Of a DNA stretch of 9,513 bases, positions 1 through 6,511 are shown one piece after another. The position numbers were made by a program, and so were the translations under genes. How positions within the stretch are numbered: the stretch's first letter is position 1; each line of letters opens with the position of its first letter. The notes beneath the pieces are model-generated. The model was not told where the DNA came from, did not search any database, and saw only the letters and a list, made by a program, of their open reading frames with translations. The DNA comes from Bacteroidales bacterium (GTDB lineage Bacteria; Bacteroidota; Bacteroidia; Bacteroidales; JALTDM01). The stretch spans positions 1 through 9,513 of the forward strand of contig JALWKH010000405.1 in the NCBI GenBank assembly GCA_026996635.1. Reading direction: 5' to 3'.

Positions 1-117
1 GTACTGCTTGCTCAAAAGAACAAAAATTATTCGGCAGACATTAAAAAAGTTCTTGCATACGTGGTGTTTTCAGCAGTTATCAATTACCTTTTTATAAACA
101 GTATTCAAATTTTTTAA
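1..117 (+). CDS. C-terminal tail of a truncated gene, probably a membrane protein
   Basis: An open frame enters from the left edge and ends with TAA at 115-117, giving 38 residues with no start inside the window. The first half is polar and lysine-rich (AQKNKNYSADIKKVL). The second half is hydrophobic (AYVVFSAVINYLFINSIQIF) and could be one membrane-spanning helix at the very C-terminus. Nothing in the fragment identifies a family. Coding is inferred from the open frame and the amphipathic-then-hydrophobic composition; the piece is short enough that chance cannot be excluded. It converges with the phosphoesterase gene, whose stop lies at 241. Confidence 0.4.
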   Translation, partial: VLLAQKNKNYSADIKKVLAYVVFSAVINYLFINSIQIF

Positions 118-141
118 TTATCACCACCGGGATCGTTTTTT

Positions 142-169
142 GTAGGGGCACACGGCCGTGTGCCGCTAC
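142..169. repeat. 28-bp GC-rich palindrome (REP-like element)
   Basis: The arms 142-155 and 156-169 are reverse complements with one mismatch (146 against 165) and no spacer; the centre reads CACACGGCCGTGTG. The element is far richer in GC than its surroundings and sits between two convergent genes. A T-run lies before it on the plus strand (135-141) but none follows it on either strand, so it is a poor intrinsic terminator. Short palindromes starting GTAGGGGC are, as I recall, dispersed in many bacterial genomes. Whether this one is repeated elsewhere cannot be seen from one window. Confidence 0.55.
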
Positions 170-240
170 TTGCATTATATTGAGCAAAAACTGGTCCTAT
201 CAAATGGCAGAAAACAGTAAAAGCTTAAAAAGAAAAAAAC

Positions 241-2082
241 CTACAACACAAACTCATCAATCACATTCAGCGTGTCGGGGTTTATTACCTTTACTTTTAT
301 TCTGCCATTGTGGTTTACATCAAAGATAACCACGGCATTTTCGGTAGAAAAAGCTTTAAGGTGGTCTGTCCACGGCAGATTTTCTTTTGCATAATAAGGA
401 GCTCCTGCCGCACCGTTGTTAATTTGCCAAATAGTCCGTTTCAACTTTATTTTTTTGCCTTTCCACCCGTCGGGATAAATTTTTGTACCCGGTCCGATTT
501 CCAACCTGCAATAATTATGTTCATCGCCGGTAAGCAAAGCTACAGTCTTTTTGCTTTTATTTACCAGTAAGTCCAGAATTTGGTCTCTACGCTCAATTAT
601 TCCGTATTTAATCTTTGCCTTGCCAATTTGTGCCCTGTATTTATTATCTCCACCGTACCACATATCGTTTGTGGAGTGCCCGCCGTTTGGAAAAACAGGA
701 GTATGCAGTGTTACAAAAATGTATTTTATAGCATCATCGTGCTCAAGTTTATCAATGGTGTTTTTCAGCCATTGCATTTGCCCGTCCATAAAATATGCGT
801 GCAGATTCCCTACCATTCTTTCGTTTTCAGTTAAATCGGGATTGTAAAAATAATTGCTATTCAAAACAATAACTGCAGTATTGCTGTGGGTATAATAATA
901 AGCGTTTTCTTTATATGACGGCAATGGTTTACCGGTTACGGGATTGGTATAATTTTCAGGATCGGGACCGTTTAGTGGATTTGTAAATTCCTCTGCAAAA
1001 ATACTTTCGGCATCCCTACCTTTTTTGTCGGTATAATTTAAGAACCATTTTTTATCCTTGCTGATATTAAAAATAGCATTGTAAACTTCGTGGTTACCCA
1101 TTGTCACATAAACCGGGAAATATGCGGCAAAAGGCATAACAGTTGTTCGCCAGTTTGAATATTCCAACTTCATTTCGCTGTAATTTCCTGTATAACCGTT
1201 TATCAAATCTCCCGAAAATTGGAAGAATGAAACACCTTCATTGGCTGCCACTGCAAAAATCTTTTTGAGAATATAAGCATTGGTGCCATACAAATTCCTT
1301 TCTCCACCACCACTGCCGGCACGGCTGTCGCTGGCATAAGCGAACTTAAATTCCGTATCGCTGCCATATTCGGGAGCTGTCCTGAAACTTCTCGTTATCG
1401 TATCTATTCCGCAAATTACCGTGTATTTATAAGACTTGCCCGGATTTAAACCGAAAATAGTTTTTTCGTGAACAGTACCTTGTGTCTGATAAGTTTTTCC
1501 TGCAACCGTAATAAATCCGAGAGTATTTATATTACTTTCAAACCTTATGGTAACACTAATGGGAGTCACAATATTTACAGTAGGTGTTTTGGTCATAAAG
1601 ACAGCAGGGATAAATTCACCGTTTTTGTAACGGAAACCAAGCCTAGCATCATATAGCAGTTGACCTTTGTCTGTCATCACACGGTAACCGATAATTCCGT
1701 ATTTTTTCTTTTCCCACCCCGTCATATCGTATTTACCTCTCAACATTGATATGGGCACCAATACTTTGCCGTCTTTGATTTTGGCACTCTTTTTAAAAAA
1801 TACAGGATAGGGGAATTTGTTTTTATTTTCTATAAGTCCGAAAAACAAGGTACCATTCAGGTCTTTTTCCCCGAAATTTATTTTTATACCCTTGTCGTTT
1901 TGTTCATATTTGATTTTGGAAATATTCAAAGGGGATTTATGCTTTACTGCATAAATCTTTTTTCCGTCAACTTTTATATAATAACTGTCTTTATCGTGTT
2001 TCGGATAAATATAGTCTTGTGAACAAGCGGTAAAGGCAGTAAATAAAACCCAAACCGCAAAAATTAATCTGTACACTCTCAT
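241..2082 (-). CDS. Lipoprotein metallophosphoesterase, purple-acid-phosphatase-like, with fibronectin-III-like domain
   Basis: A 613-residue calcineurin-like phosphoesterase, probably exported and lipid-anchored. The N-terminus has a basic start, a hydrophobic stretch and a lipobox FTAC with C20 as the predicted acylated residue. Residues about 25-160 resemble no family I recognise. About 166-236 form a fibronectin-III-like beta domain, as in purple acid phosphatases. The catalytic domain follows from about 245: SDSR (D252) as motif I, GD at 291-292, GNHE at 329-332, H460 in a TLHTP context, H469, and GDEHNY at 519-524. Together these are the usual two-metal ligands, except that the motif I His of DxH is Arg254 and the last motif is GDEH rather than GHxH. 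Likely role: phosphomonoester or diester hydrolysis outside the inner membrane; the substrate is unknown. It lies 83 bp downstream of cheR on the same strand, with a perfect inverted repeat just before its ATG. Confidence 0.85.
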   Translation of the reverse strand: MRVYRLIFAVWVLFTAFTACSQDYIYPKHDKDSYYIKVDGKKIYAVKHKSPLNISKIKYEQNDKGIKINFGEKDLNGTLFFGLIENKNKFPYPVFFKKSAKIKDGKVLVPISMLRGKYDMTGWEKKKYGIIGYRVMTDKGQLLYDARLGFRYKNGEFIPAVFMTKTPTVNIVTPISVTIRFESNINTLGFITVAGKTYQTQGTVHEKTIFGLNPGKSYKYTVICGIDTITRSFRTAPEYGSDTEFKFAYASDSRAGSGGGERNLYGTNAYILKKIFAVAANEGVSFFQFSGDLINGYTGNYSEMKLEYSNWRTTVMPFAAYFPVYVTMGNHEVYNAIFNISKDKKWFLNYTDKKGRDAESIFAEEFTNPLNGPDPENYTNPVTGKPLPSYKENAYYYTHSNTAVIVLNSNYFYNPDLTENERMVGNLHAYFMDGQMQWLKNTIDKLEHDDAIKYIFVTLHTPVFPNGGHSTNDMWYGGDNKYRAQIGKAKIKYGIIERRDQILDLLVNKSKKTVALLTGDEHNYCRLEIGPGTKIYPDGWKGKKIKLKRTIWQINNGAAGAPYYAKENLPWTDHLKAFSTENAVVIFDVNHNGRIKVKVINPDTLNVIDEFVL

Positions 2083-2087
2083 AACAA

Positions 2088-2121
2088 AAATTATTTATTA
2101 CCACAAAAGAATAAATAATTT
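2088..2121 (-). promoter_or_regulatory. Inverted repeat directly before the phosphoesterase start
   Basis: Arms 2088-2099 and 2110-2121 are perfect 12-bp reverse complements (AAATTATTTATT and AATAAATAATTT) around a 10-nt loop. On the minus strand the loop reads CTTTTGTGGT, and the repeat ends 5 nt before the ATG at 2082. TTCTTTTG across the arm-loop junction is one base off the TAnnTTTG -7 box. It could be an operator, a leader hairpin or a terminator for cheR. The sequence is simple (only A and T in the arms), which lowers the weight of the match. Confidence 0.45.
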
Positions 2122-2165
2122 CCCAAACCGGAGAGAATAAACAAAAAGAAAATTAAGAAATCAGG

Positions 2166-3005
2166 CTAAATTGCCACATAATAGTTGCTTTTTTTCTCAA
2201 AGCCCAATTCAATAGGTTCTATAATGCTTTCGTGGTAGCCCAATATCAAATATGCTCCTTTGTTCATATTATTACGAAACATGCGAAGGATACGCTTCTG
2301 CAGACTGAAATTGAAATAAATTAAAACATTGCGACAAAAAATAATATCGAACTTGGTTAGGAACTCCTGTTCTCCTTTTATTAAATCATGTACTCTGAAC
2401 ATTGGTATTCTCCGATACTGTTCCTTTATTTTCAGCAAATCATTCCTTCTGTCAATATCAAAATACTTTTTATAGCTCACACCTCTGTTTATCTCATAAT
2501 TAAGCGGGTGTTTGTTTATTACCAAATCAAAATTATTAAGATATTCGAAATTAAGCCGGTAACGGTATTCACCTTTTTTTGCCTTTTCTATTACCTCATC
2601 ATTTATATCCGTTGCAAATATCATCGCTTTATCAAGTATATCCAATTCATTCATAAGAATAATGTTGGAATACACTTCCTGCCCGGTTGAACACCCTGCA
2701 TGCCATATACTTATTTTAGCATGATTTTTCAATTTCGGATATATATCATACCTGAGAGAATACCACATCGGAGGATCCCTGAAAAGTTCGGTAGTATTTA
2801 CAGTAATATCGTTTATAAGTTTTCGAGCAAATTTATTGTCAGTCTTAATTTTGTGAACAATTGAAACCGGATTCATTCTATACTCAGAAGTAATCCTTTC
2901 TATCCTGCGCTTAAGGGATTTTTCAGAATATTCGGTGATATCAAAATCAGTATATTCCTTTAATGTTTTTGCAATATTTTTTACATCTTCCAAAGTAACT
3001 TCCAT
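2166..3005 (-). CDS. cheR: CheR-family SAM-dependent protein-glutamate methyltransferase
   Basis: A 279-residue protein. CheR enzymes methylate glutamates of chemoreceptors using S-adenosylmethionine. Residues 1-70 match the helical CheR N-terminal domain. TELFRDP at 72-78 is the family's TxFFRD motif. WHAGCSTGQEVYS at 101-113 is the SAM-binding loop; ATDIN at 131-135 holds the acidic residue D133; FCRNVLIYF at 223-231 is the second signature. The usual GEEPYS is GQEVYS here, so a conserved Glu is Gln109, and WSAG is WHAG. The start at 3005 (MEVTLED) is preferred. The same frame stays open to an ATG at 3083, but those 26 extra residues would be translated from a hairpin and overlap adk. No receptor, cheB, cheA or cheW lies in the window, so the partner is unknown; orphan CheR proteins also act in non-chemotaxis signalling. 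Confidence 0.9.
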   Translation of the reverse strand: MEVTLEDVKNIAKTLKEYTDFDITEYSEKSLKRRIERITSEYRMNPVSIVHKIKTDNKFARKLINDITVNTTELFRDPPMWYSLRYDIYPKLKNHAKISIWHAGCSTGQEVYSNIILMNELDILDKAMIFATDINDEVIEKAKKGEYRYRLNFEYLNNFDLVINKHPLNYEINRGVSYKKYFDIDRRNDLLKIKEQYRRIPMFRVHDLIKGEQEFLTKFDIIFCRNVLIYFNFSLQKRILRMFRNNMNKGAYLILGYHESIIEPIELGFEKKSNYYVAI

Positions 3006-3027
3006 ATGTATTCTACGAAATAAAACA

Positions 3028-3056
3028 ACGGAGGTAACAAAAATAGCTACCTCCGT
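3028..3056 (-). terminator. Hairpin between adk and cheR: terminator and/or promoter dyad
   Basis: Arms 3028-3036 (ACGGAGGTA) and 3048-3056 (TACCTCCGT) pair perfectly over 9 bp around an 11-nt loop. On the minus strand it begins 13 nt after the adk stop and is followed by TGTTTTATTT, a weak T-tract, so it may terminate adk transcripts. The loop contains TATTTTTG, a full match to the Bacteroidota -7 box, so the same structure could carry the cheR promoter. GGAGGT in the stem resembles a Shine-Dalgarno sequence but is far from the cheR ATG. Confidence 0.6.
3038..3045 (-). promoter_or_regulatory. Possible cheR -7 promoter box (TATTTTTG)
   Basis: The minus strand reads TATTTTTG, matching TAnnTTTG exactly, 32 bp before the cheR ATG at 3005. 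No TTG or TTTG lies at the usual 17-23 bp upstream, so the promoter would be incomplete. In an AT-rich background the box alone can arise by chance. Confidence 0.3.
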
Positions 3057-3069
3057 ATGATTTTTTTTG

Positions 3070-3642
3070 TTAAATGTTATCAATTATGCTGCAAAGCCTG
3101 TCAAAAATTTCATCAATGGTTCCGATACCATCAATTTTGTAATATTTATTTTGCTTTTGATAATATTCTTTTACACTGTCTTTTTCACGATTATAAACAT
3201 TTATCCTGTTTTTGATTACTTCTACATTTTTATCGTCTTCCCTGCCTTCCAATTCTGCCCTTTTTGTGATTCTATTAATTATTTCTTCATCATCAACAGA
3301 TATTTCAATCATTCCGTTTATTGCCGTGTCGTGTTTAGTTATTATTTTATCCAAGCCTTCAGCCTGGGGCAATGTCCTGGGAAATCCGTCAAAAATAAAC
3401 CCCTTGTCATTCATATTATTCTTAACAAAATTTTCTACCATTTCCAATATTATCGAATCCGGCACAAGTTCACCTTTGTCCATATAAGCCTTGGCTTTTT
3501 GTCCGACCGGTGTGTTATTTTTCAATTCATTTCTAAACATATCACCAGTCGAAAGATGAACAAAACCGTACTTTTCAACTATTTTTTTGGCCTGGGTGCC
3601 TTTACCTGCTCCCGGAGGGCCAAACAATACTATGTTTTTCAT
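3070..3642 (-). CDS. adk: Adenylate kinase
   Basis: A 190-residue adenylate kinase, which interconverts ATP + AMP and 2 ADP in the cytoplasm. The P-loop GPPGAGKGT is at 8-16, the AMP-binding STGDMFR at 31-37, FDGFPRT at 84-90, and the lid region RAELEGREDD at 128-137 with catalytic arginines R134 and R146. The length fits the short-lid form; the zinc-binding Cys insert of some long forms is absent. It starts 6 bp after the hpt stop, so the two are almost certainly co-transcribed. A hairpin follows 13 nt after its stop. No feature is missing, and the whole protein is present. Confidence 0.98.
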   Translation of the reverse strand: MKNIVLFGPPGAGKGTQAKKIVEKYGFVHLSTGDMFRNELKNNTPVGQKAKAYMDKGELVPDSIILEMVENFVKNNMNDKGFIFDGFPRTLPQAEGLDKIITKHDTAINGMIEISVDDEEIINRITKRAELEGREDDKNVEVIKNRINVYNREKDSVKEYYQKQNKYYKIDGIGTIDEIFDRLCSIIDNI

Positions 3643-3648
3643 GATTTG

Positions 3649-4185
3649 TTATTTTTTGAGTTTATAAACATTTGTCAAATTCCTTCCGTATCCGTCATAA
3701 TCCAACCCGAAACCTACAATAAAGTCATTAGGAATTTCCATACCAATGTAGTCTATATGATCATTAGTCTGGTAAGCATCCGGTTTAAAAAACAAAGTAG
3801 CAACCACTATCTTTTTTGGTTCATAGCCGATAAGCTGTTTTTTTATTTGTTCCATGGTTATTCCCGTATCGATAATATCTTCCAGTACAATAACCGTTTT
3901 GTCTTTTATATCTTCATTTATGCCTATCAGTCTTTTCACTTTACCTGTAGAAGCTGTACCTTGATAAGAAGCCAATTTCAAAAAAGAAATTGTACAAGGG
4001 AATTTTATCCTTTTCAGCAATTCGGCAGCAAACAAAAATGACCCGTTGAGGATACCCAGAAAAATCGGATCACTGTCTTTGTAATCATTGGTAATTTGTT
4101 CCGCCAATTTATCTATCGCTTCATAAATTTTTTGTTCGGGAATAAAGATTTCAAACTCTTTATCCAATATTTTTACTGTCTCCAC
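3649..4185 (-). CDS. hpt: Hypoxanthine phosphoribosyltransferase
   Basis: A 178-residue type I phosphoribosyltransferase that salvages hypoxanthine, and probably guanine, with PRPP to give IMP or GMP. The PRPP-binding loop is VIVLEDIIDTGITM at 98-111, with general-base Asp106. LNGSF at 46-50 is the pyrophosphate-side loop, FLKLASYQGT at 68-77 the flexible loop, K134 in LFFKPD the purine-contacting lysine, and GFGLDYDGYGRNL at 158-170 the C-terminal purine/metal motif. Length and motifs are those of bacterial Hpt. It is the first gene of the hpt-adk unit and is divergent from purE, with a good promoter on its own strand (4214-4242). Confidence 0.97.
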   Translation of the reverse strand: METVKILDKEFEIFIPEQKIYEAIDKLAEQITNDYKDSDPIFLGILNGSFLFAAELLKRIKFPCTISFLKLASYQGTASTGKVKRLIGINEDIKDKTVIVLEDIIDTGITMEQIKKQLIGYEPKKIVVATLFFKPDAYQTNDHIDYIGMEIPNDFIVGFGLDYDGYGRNLTNVYKLKK

Positions 4186-4213
4186 TTTAATATTGATTTT
4201 TTTATTATAATTG

Positions 4214-4242
4214 CAAAAGTAAATATAAAATCATTACCCAAA
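4214..4242 (-). promoter_or_regulatory. Probable hpt-adk promoter (TTTG-N17-TACTTTTG)
   Basis: On the minus strand TTTG (4242-4239) and TACTTTTG (4221-4214) are separated by 17 bp and match the Bacteroidota -33 and -7 elements. Transcription would begin near 4208, leaving a leader of about 20 nt before the ATG at 4185. The flanks of the -7 box (4205-4212 and 4222-4228) form a weak AT-rich inverted repeat with one bulge. No equally good promoter for purE is seen on the plus strand. Confidence 0.55.
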
Positions 4243-4257
4243 ATAAATTTTTTGAAA

Positions 4258-4773
4258 ATGAAAGCATTGGTAAGTATAGTAATGGGAAGCACATCGGATT
4301 GGCCGGTAATGAAGAAAGCTGCCGAAATTTTGGAAAAACACAGAATACCGTTTGAAGTGCATGCTTTGTCGGCACACCGCACACCCGAAAAGGTTGTGGA
4401 ATTTATTGAAAATGCTACCAAAGACGGGGTTAAAGTCATAATAGCAGGAGCAGGTGGAGCAGCACATTTGCCCGGAGTAGTTGCTGCATATACAACATTA
4501 CCTGTAATCGGCGTACCCTGCAGGTCTTCAATTTCAGTTGACGGATGGGATTCAATTTTGTCCATTCTTCAAATGCCTCCCGGCATACCTGTTGCCACAG
4601 TTGGATTAGATAATGCTCAAAATGCGGGGATACTGGCAATGCAAATTTTGGCATTAACGGATGAATCAATAGCCGAAACCTTAAGGGAATACAAAGAAAG
4701 CCTAAAATCTAAAGTCATAAAAGCAAATGAAGAACTCAGCAAAATTATGGAATTTAAGTATAAAGTTAATTAG
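4258..4773 (+). CDS. purE: PurE, N5-carboxyaminoimidazole ribonucleotide mutase
   Basis: A 171-residue class I PurE, which converts N5-CAIR to CAIR in de novo purine synthesis. MGSTSDW at 9-15 is the phosphate/nucleotide loop, SAHRTP at 38-43 holds catalytic His40, and AGAGGAAHLPG at 63-73 is the second signature. GVPCRSSISVDGWDSILSIL at 85-104 and VATVGLDNAQNAG at 112-124 complete the family pattern. SxSxDGWDS is, as I recall, the form seen in Bacteroidota. QMPPG replaces the common QMPGG. The start at 4258 (MKALVSI) is chosen because the glycine-rich core begins at once; the frame is open to 4096 but that part is antisense to hpt and unlike PurE. No purK follows; the gene runs into an outer-membrane protein gene instead. 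Confidence 0.97.
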   Translation: MKALVSIVMGSTSDWPVMKKAAEILEKHRIPFEVHALSAHRTPEKVVEFIENATKDGVKVIIAGAGGAAHLPGVVAAYTTLPVIGVPCRSSISVDGWDSILSILQMPPGIPVATVGLDNAQNAGILAMQILALTDESIAETLREYKESLKSKVIKANEELSKIMEFKYKVN

Positions 4774-5605
4774 TGTTTTTACTATAACTTTTTTGTGGAA
4801 TTTCACTGCTCAGTCACAAGGCTATAGTGAATATTATCCTACGGGAGCACGCCAAGGTGCCATGGGTGGCACGGGCGTGGCTCTTATCGACATATGGTCT
4901 GCATCATATAATCAAGCAGCCATGCCTTTTTTAGAAAATCCAGAGATTGGCTTTTTTTACGAAAACCGTTTTACAACATTCGGCTATCAGGCTTTTGCGG
5001 GAATTTACCCATTGAATAACAGTGCAGTTTCATTTACGGCTAATTATTTGGGAGTAAGAAATTATTCATCAATAATGGCTGGATTGGCATATGCACTTAA
5101 ATTAAACGAAAATGTATCGGCATCCGCACAAATAAATTTTCATCACAGCCAAGTGCCTGAAGCTCTCTACCCGAGCAATACGGCAGTTACAGCGGAGCTA
5201 GGTATTTTTTCCAGAATTAGTGAGAACTTTATGATAGGAGCACATGTTTTCAACCCGGCTACTATTTATGAAACTAAAACCGACTCTATGAGGTTTGCTA
5301 CCGTATTTTCCATAGGAATGCTTTACAAGCCTGCAGAAAAGATTAATCTTCTGTTTGATATTAATAAAGACACGAGATATCCTATCATTTACCGTGCAGG
5401 CATGGAATATTTTTACAAAGAAAAACTATATTTCAGATTGGGTCTCTCTGCATCAAAATACTATATGAATACAGTAGTTTCAAATTACACTTCATTTTCT
5501 TTCGGACTCGGATATGTATTCAAATCTTTTGAATTCAATTTATCTTATTACCAACATTATTTATTAGGATTTACCCCACAATTCACAATGAACTACACAT
5601 TTTAA
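4727..5605 (+). CDS. PorV/PorQ-like outer-membrane beta-barrel protein
   Basis: A 292-residue protein with a signal peptide: basic n-region to K13, hydrophobic core LISVFTITFLW, probable cleavage near TAQS-Q at 28-31. The mature start, YYPTGARQGAMGGTGVALIDIWSASYNQAAM (36-66 region), resembles the PorV/PorQ family opening, in which a glycine-rich AxGGxxVA segment precedes an N-P/Q-A motif. The rest alternates polar and aromatic/hydrophobic residues, as barrel strands do, and it ends NYTF with a C-terminal Phe. PorV and PorQ serve type IX secretion, but family members vary in role, so function is not assigned. The ATG at 4727 is the only good start that gives a signal peptide; it overlaps purE by 47 bp, which is long. 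Confidence 0.65.
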   Translation: MKNSAKLWNLSIKLISVFTITFLWNFTAQSQGYSEYYPTGARQGAMGGTGVALIDIWSASYNQAAMPFLENPEIGFFYENRFTTFGYQAFAGIYPLNNSAVSFTANYLGVRNYSSIMAGLAYALKLNENVSASAQINFHHSQVPEALYPSNTAVTAELGIFSRISENFMIGAHVFNPATIYETKTDSMRFATVFSIGMLYKPAEKINLLFDINKDTRYPIIYRAGMEYFYKEKLYFRLGLSASKYYMNTVVSNYTSFSFGLGYVFKSFEFNLSYYQHYLLGFTPQFTMNYTF

Positions 5606-5640
5606 ATTTGAAATAATTTCAAAAAAGTTTTTCCACCGGA

Positions 5641-5670
5641 TTTATTTGCCATACATTTGTGGCAAATAAA
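5641..5670 (+). promoter_or_regulatory. Inverted repeat enclosing the mscS -7 box
   Basis: Arms 5641-5651 (TTTATTTGCCA) and 5660-5670 (TGGCAAATAAA) are perfect 11-bp reverse complements. The 8-nt loop (5652-5659) is TACATTTG, an exact TAnnTTTG -7 box. A TTTT at 5629-5632 lies 19 bp upstream, one base off the -33 TTTG. The right arm ends 5 nt before the ATG at 5676. A dyad around the core promoter suggests a repressor operator or a leader hairpin. No T-tract follows, so a terminator for the gene upstream is unlikely. Confidence 0.55.
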
Positions 5671-5675
5671 TTATT

Positions 5676-6491
5676 ATGAACACACAAAACATTTTAGATC
5701 AATTAATTGAAATTGGGGTTAACTATGGACCCAAACTCATTGGTGCAATTGTAGTACTGATAGTAGGCATCTGGATAATAAAACTTCTGGATAGAAGTTT
5801 TCAAGCACTCTTGAACAAAAGAAAATTCGAACCCTCACTAAAATCTTTTCTAGGCAGTTTAGTTTCCATAATACTGAAAACACTGTTAGTCATTTCTGTA
5901 CTGAGCATGATTGGTATCGAAATGACCTCTTTCATTGCAATTTTGGGAGCTGCAGGTCTTGCTATAGGGTTATCACTTTCCGGCAGCTTGCAAAACTTTG
6001 CAGGTGGAGTTATGATACTTATTTTTAAGCCTTTCAAGGTAGGAGATTATATAGAAGCACAGGGTTATGCAGGAGTTGTTAAAGAAATACAGATTTTCAA
6101 CACTATTCTAACAACGCCTGACAACAAAACTATAATTATTCCAAATGGCGGTCTTTCTACTTCTTCACTAACAAATTATTCTACAGAACCTAAAAGACGT
6201 GTTGACTGGACATTCGGCATCGGTTACGGTGATGATGTAAACAAAGCCAGAGAAGTGTTAAACAAAATCTTTTCGGAAGACACAAGAGTTTTGAAAGACC
6301 CTAAACCGTTTATTGCTGTAGCGGAACTTGCAGACAGCTCAGTAAATTTAGCAGTAAGGGTATGGGTAGAAGGAAAAGACTATTGGGATGTATTTTTTGA
6401 CACAAACGAAAAAGTTTATAACGAGTTTACTAAAGCTGGATTAAACATTCCTTACCCGCAAATGGACGTACATATTTCAAACAACGCATAA
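5676..6491 (+). CDS. mscS: Small-conductance mechanosensitive channel, MscS family
   Basis: A 271-residue inner-membrane channel that opens under membrane tension to release solutes on osmotic downshock. Three membrane segments are visible, at about 19-38, 57-80 and 84-119. The third matches the E. coli MscS pore helix closely: GAAGLAIGLSLSGSLQN at 91-107 aligns with G101-N117. The pore leucines are L95 and L99, the packing glycines G91, G94 and G98, and the kink glycine G103. FKPFKVGDYI (117-126) and IPNG (155-158) mark the start and core of the cytoplasmic beta domain, followed by the alpha/beta C-terminal part. The size is that of a minimal MscS without extra domains. The DUF3078 gene follows after 20 bp and is probably co-transcribed. 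Confidence 0.95.
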   Translation: MNTQNILDQLIEIGVNYGPKLIGAIVVLIVGIWIIKLLDRSFQALLNKRKFEPSLKSFLGSLVSIILKTLLVISVLSMIGIEMTSFIAILGAAGLAIGLSLSGSLQNFAGGVMILIFKPFKVGDYIEAQGYAGVVKEIQIFNTILTTPDNKTIIIPNGGLSTSSLTNYSTEPKRRVDWTFGIGYGDDVNKAREVLNKIFSEDTRVLKDPKPFIAVAELADSSVNLAVRVWVEGKDYWDVFFDTNEKVYNEFTKAGLNIPYPQMDVHISNNA

Positions 6492-6511
6492 AAACATAAA
6501 AAATCTGAGTT

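Noticed and set aside
3031..3036. GGAGGT as a ribosome binding site
   Set aside because: On the plus strand it is followed by no gene, and on the cheR strand its copy lies about 45 nt before the ATG.
3006..3083. N-terminal extension of CheR to ATG 3083
   Set aside because: The 26 residues would come from the hairpin and overlap adk; the CheR domain starts naturally at the ATG at 3005.
3067..4041. Long plus-strand open frame of 324 codons
   Set aside because: It is fully antisense to adk and hpt, which have complete family motifs; its Phe/Tyr/Ile-rich composition is what the reverse of AT-rich coding DNA gives.
4096..4257. Longer PurE start
   Set aside because: The extra 54 residues are the antisense of hpt plus AT-rich intergenic DNA; PurE proteins begin just before the MGS(T)SD loop.
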